Shown here in pieces: positions 43,813 to 46,919 of a stretch of DNA of 46,919 nucleotides (position 1 is the first letter of the stretch; each line of letters starts with the position of its first letter). Where the stretch lies: assembly GCA_021299185.1 (NCBI GenBank), contig JAJTHZ010000134.1, forward strand, positions 1 to 46,919. Direction: 5' to 3'. Source of the stretch: Lysobacteraceae bacterium (GTDB taxonomy: Bacteria; Pseudomonadota; Gammaproteobacteria; Xanthomonadales; Ahniellaceae). The translations under genes were made by a program, and so were the position numbers. The notes below the pieces were generated by a model. That model saw only the letters and a program-made list of their open reading frames with translations. It did no database searches and was not told where the DNA came from.

Positions 43813-45484
43813 TCAGGTGAAGTTGAGGAACGGCAGCGTGCGCGTGTTCTGCGCCATCACGAGCGCATTGGGGTTGGTACCCGGCGGGGTGACGAAGTTG
43901 TCGATGTTCGGGAACAGCGCAGGGATGTCGGTCGCACTGACACCCATCCATCGTGCAAAGGTCGCGGCCATCTGGTCCACCGCCGTGGTGGGCAGGAACT
44001 CGCCGCGGTTGAAGCACTCGCCTTCAGCGTCCGGCGTACTCATGGCCCCGCCGGGGAAGGTGCGACCCAACACCTGCCACGGATAACGACCGAACATCTG
44101 GCCGCCCGCGAGGGGCCCGCCAGTCGTGGAGGGTGCGCCCATCACCATTTGGATCGAACCCCAGGCGTGGTCGGTGCCGTTGCCGTTGGAATTGATCGTG
44201 CGCGCGAACTCGCTCATGGTGAAGCTCACGACCTCGTTTACCACGCCCGCGTAACCCTGCACGTTGTTCAGCTGCTGGATCGCGTTGTCGAATGCAACCA
44301 TCGCCGCCGAAACCTGCTGGATGAGTCCCTGGTGCCCCGCAGTCAGGTTGAGGTTGGGGATCTGGCCGTCATGCGTATGGTAGCCGCCGGTGCGCACGAA
44401 GAACACCTGGCGGTTGGCCGGAATCGCGCCGACGCCGAATCGGCTGATCGCGATCATGCGCGCCACTTGGCGCAGCTGGTTGCCCAGGCCGGTGTTCGGA
44501 ATGGCGTTCACCGCCGTGATGAACGCCGCCATGCCCGTGAGCGTACTGGTGCCCAGATTGGTGATCTGCTGATTCAGGTTGATCGACAGATTCATCGAGC
44601 GGTCGAGGATGTCGCCGTACTCGCGGCTCATCGGCTGCGGGTAGTTGAAATCCACAAGGCTCTGAAGGATCTCCCGCCGCTTGGCACCGGCCGGATCCGT
44701 GTCGGCATAGTTGGTCAGCGACGTCGCCGGGTTGGCCGGGTTCGTCGACAGCCGGTAGGGGAACACGGCGGCCGAAGTCGGGAAGTACTGGCCGACGAGA
44801 AAGCGCGTCTGGCCGGCGATCGAGATGCACGGCGGCAGACCCTGCGGCGGCGATCCGAGGAGCCGCCCCGCCAGCATGCCACCCCATCCGTTGGGGTTGG
44901 TCGACGAGTTACCGGTACCGATCTGCCACAAGCTGGTCTGGTCGTTGTGCGAATAGAGCTGCGGCGGCCGGCTGTACGCGGTGAAGTTGGACTTGCGCAG
45001 GGGCTCGACCAAGGGACCGACGTTGGCCACAAACGACAGACGGCGGTCATTGAAGAGGCCTTGCAGACCTGGCACGGACGGATTCAGCGCGTAGGCTCGA
45101 CCGTCGTTGAGCGGAGCAGAGGCAGTCGGATTCGTCACGCCCGGCGCGAGGGGTAGCGCATTGGGCAGGTTGACCCCCCGCGACGCTGCCCGAAATCGGG
45201 ATGGCCAATCGGGACGGGCCGATGGTAAGATCGAAAAGTCCACCGCGCGCCGCGACATATTCTGCGTGGCGTGCCGGGTCAGCCGGGATGACGACGTTCC
45301 AGGCGTCATTGCCGCCGTCGAGGTAGATGCAGACCAACGCCTTGTAGTTGGTGGTCACGCTCTGCGCCAGCGCGGAACCCATCAGCGACAGCTGGGGCAC
45401 GAAGGACGAGGCGGCGCCGGACGCGACGAGGCACGAGGCACCCTTGATGAAGTCGCGGCGCTTCTGGAAGTGGATGCGGGACAT
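43813..45484 (-). pseudogene. DUF1501 (Tat-exported sulfatase-like) gene with a frameshift
   Basis: The 5' part, from 45484 with GAGGAG upstream, encodes a Tat signal (KRRDFIKGASCLVASG) and the family start YKALVCIYLDGGNDAWNVVIP. The frame is lost at a run of six G (complement of 45174-45179) after ISGSVAG. The homologous protein resumes in another frame at VNLPNALPLAPG and continues through SHNDQTSLWQIG, FFVRTGGYHTHDGQ and VVSFTMSEFARTINSNGNGTDHAW to 43813. Removing one G restores a single protein of about 556 residues. It could be a true mutation, an assembly error or slippage; as written it is broken. Less GC-rich than most of the window. Confidence 0.85.
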
Positions 45485-45494
45485 GGTCTTCTCC

Positions 45495-45822
45495 TCAGCG
45501 CTGCGTGCTGTATTCGGGCGATACGGCAATCATGTGCAGGACGTACAGCGCCTTGCGGCGCTCGCGTTGCTGCTGCTCGGCCGCAGGCGTGTTCGCCGTG
45601 CCGCCGGTGATCCCCGAGTTCAAGCCACCCGCGCACCGGATGACGTTCATCAGCAAGCCCTTCATGCCGGTGCCGGTGTTCGACGGGCAACTGAAGCTGG
45701 TCGCGTCCGGGACCGTGCCGGACATCGTGCCACCCATCATGCGGGTGTTGAAGAACTCGATCAGTGCGATGTCCTCCGCCACAGTCGGCGATGCCGTGCC
45801 CAGCGGCGCGCCGCCACTATTA
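45495..45822 (-). pseudogene. 3' fragment of a DUF1800 gene, interrupted by an IS630-family element
   Basis: This reading frame (SGGAPLGTASPTVAEDIALI through ALYVLHMIAVSPEYSTQR) matches the C-terminal end of DUF1800 proteins, which typically run to 450-600 residues and finish with a SPEY/SPEF motif. Reading upstream, the frame enters the IS at TA 45821-45822 and its 5' part is absent up to the window edge, except perhaps the ten bases after the IS. DUF1800 normally precedes DUF1501 in one operon; here the two stop and start 10 bp apart. Confidence 0.8.
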
Positions 45823-46909
45823 ACCCGGTGTCTTTGTATCTGAAGTTCACGCTGCCGCGTAGCGGATCTTCGGATGTTGAAAGTAGCTCCTCACCCGCGA
45901 CCGCGATCGCTGAATGGCGCGGAGGTGTTTGCGAACGGTGCGCTTGAGTTCGCCGGAGTCCTTGGGTGGGACATCGCTGTGCACGGCTCGCTTGAGGTCA
46001 CCGTTGAGATATTCATCCGGGTTCAACTCGGGCGCGTACGGTGGCAGATAGAAGACCTCGATCCGTTCCTTGTTGTCGTCAAGCCACGCGCGCACGATGC
46101 GCGCCTTGTGCACGCCGAGATTGTCGAGGATCAGAAACACCTTGCGACCTGCGTCGCGCACGAGGCGCTGCATGAAGTTGATCAGCAGGGTCGTCGACAG
46201 TGCCCCGTCGTACACCATGAAACGCACCTTCCCCTGGTTGGTGATCGCGGAGATCAGCGACTGGCTCTTGCGCCGAGCAGGTATCCGAATCACCGGGGTC
46301 TGGCCGCGGGGCGCGTAGCCGCGGTGCCGCGATTCGTCGCTGCGCAGACCCGTCTCGTCGCCCCAGTAAATCTCGGCCTTTTCGAGCTTCGCGCGATGCT
46401 TGATCTCCACGTAGCGCTTCGCCAGCCACTCGTACACGGCCTGGTCGTTGTGCTCATACGCGCGCCGCTGAGCCTTCTGCGGCGTGTAGCCCCAACGCGC
46501 AAGGTATTCACCCACCGCTCGGATCGACAGCTTGACCCCGCACTTCTCGCCAATCAGCCGCTGCACCGCCTTGCGCGTCCACAGCGCGAACGGCAACTGC
46601 AACTGGTCCGGACAACGCTTGCAGATCCACTCCTGCACGCGACGCTCGTCCACCAGCGTCAACGCTCTCCCCGACGCCACCGGGCGACCACCGCGCGCCA
46701 CGTGCACCACAGCGTCCGGGTCTTGCTCCCAGCGAGCCAGCATCGTCGACAGGTAGGTCACCGCATACCCCGTGATCGACGAAATCTCCGCCAGCGGACG
46801 ACCCTCCTTGCGCAGCATCAACGCCTGCTTGCGCAGTTCGATTCGCGTCTCGGAGCCAGCTTTGCGACGGTCGGAACGAGCCATGTGGAAAGTTTGGCAT
46901 GCATGGGGT
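45823..46909. mobile_element. IS630-family insertion sequence, complete
   Basis: A 1087-bp element flanked by TA on both sides (45821-45822 and 46910-46911), the target duplication typical of IS630/Tc1-mariner elements. The ends begin ACCCGGTG on the left and, in inverse, ACCCCATG on the right, a short imperfect terminal repeat. It carries one intact transposase gene on the minus strand and interrupts a DUF1800 gene in the same orientation. Confidence 0.82.
45847..46884 (-). CDS. IS630 family transposase
   Basis: A 345-residue DDE transposase. The N-terminal half has a helix-turn-helix (EISSITGYAVTYLSTMLARW) and a second winged-helix region. The catalytic acids are in IYWGDETGLRSD, VFLILDNLGVHKA and YLPPYAPELNPDEYL, the standard IS630 arrangement ending in the PELNP-(D)-E motif. 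Length and intact frame indicate a potentially active enzyme. It fills nearly the whole insertion sequence. Confidence 0.95.
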   Translation of the reverse strand: MARSDRRKAGSETRIELRKQALMLRKEGRPLAEISSITGYAVTYLSTMLARWEQDPDAVVHVARGGRPVASGRALTLVDERRVQEWICKRCPDQLQLPFALWTRKAVQRLIGEKCGVKLSIRAVGEYLARWGYTPQKAQRRAYEHNDQAVYEWLAKRYVEIKHRAKLEKAEIYWGDETGLRSDESRHRGYAPRGQTPVIRIPARRKSQSLISAITNQGKVRFMVYDGALSTTLLINFMQRLVRDAGRKVFLILDNLGVHKARIVRAWLDDNKERIEVFYLPPYAPELNPDEYLNGDLKRAVHSDVPPKDSGELKRTVRKHLRAIQRSRSRVRSYFQHPKIRYAAA

Positions 46910-46919
46910 TAAGATTTAG

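Overview
The window looks like chromosomal DNA of a high-GC gammaproteobacterium, most probably of the Lysobacterales/Xanthomonadales (Lysobacter/Luteimonas-like). The grounds are the very high GC at third codon positions, the TonB-dependent surface-signalling cassette, the beta-helix protein ending in an NGFEP-type tail, and dense REP-like repeats of the GTAGGAGCGCGCTTGCGCG type. This placement is inference; no rRNA or tRNA gene is visible.

Layout. 1-3263: a Tricorn-like S41 protease, 5' end outside the window. 3338-3710: tandem REP array. 3711-6656: TetR repressor, a long perfect operator palindrome, then a sterol-desaturase-like membrane oxygenase and a MATE exporter. 6677-9839: an FCP1-like phosphatase and a secreted beta-helix protein with a hairpin against its start codon. 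10092-12136: rpoH with its own terminator and a sigma-E-type promoter, then an Alx/TerC membrane protein. 12349-17086: TonB-like protein, ECF sigma factor, FecR anti-sigma and STN-containing TonB-dependent receptor, a complete surface-signalling and uptake unit. 17345-19707: rsgA followed by a QEGLA-motif metallopeptidase-like gene. 19826-21616: small membrane protein, and an RND-type adaptor preceded by a 55-residue ORF. 21940-25501: AlaA-like aminotransferase, SGNH hydrolase, ClsC-like phospholipase D. 25498-26066: a REP array with higher-order structure. 26067-29617: OmpA-family protein with C-terminal Ig-like repeats, a glutaredoxin/IscA-like/rhodanese fusion, and a small lipoprotein. 29741-37454: AMP nucleosidase, then a TetR-controlled block of hydrolase, DsbA-like isomerase, XdhC, MocA and IorA/IorB-type molybdenum hydroxylase. 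37455-38508: a RAYT transposase between matching REP units. 38596-42247: STAS protein, a fused phosphatase/anti-sigma sensor, a third repeat array, and a hotdog thioesterase. 42463-46919: two secreted monohaem c-type proteins facing a DUF1800-DUF1501 operon in which DUF1501 has a one-base frameshift and DUF1800 is cut by an IS630-family element.

Working together: XdhC and MocA are plausible maturation factors for IorAB. TonB, sigma, FecR and receptor form one regulatory and transport unit. The RsbU/RsbW-like fusion and STAS protein form a partner-switching module without a local sigma factor. The RAYT gene is the likely source of the class-A REP arrays scattered through the window. The most unusual observations are the RAYT/REP unit with 99-bp flanking repeats, REP elements meeting gene stop codons, a nearly identical 40-bp upstream element at two unrelated genes, the start-codon hairpin of the beta-helix gene, and the doubly damaged DUF1800/DUF1501 locus.
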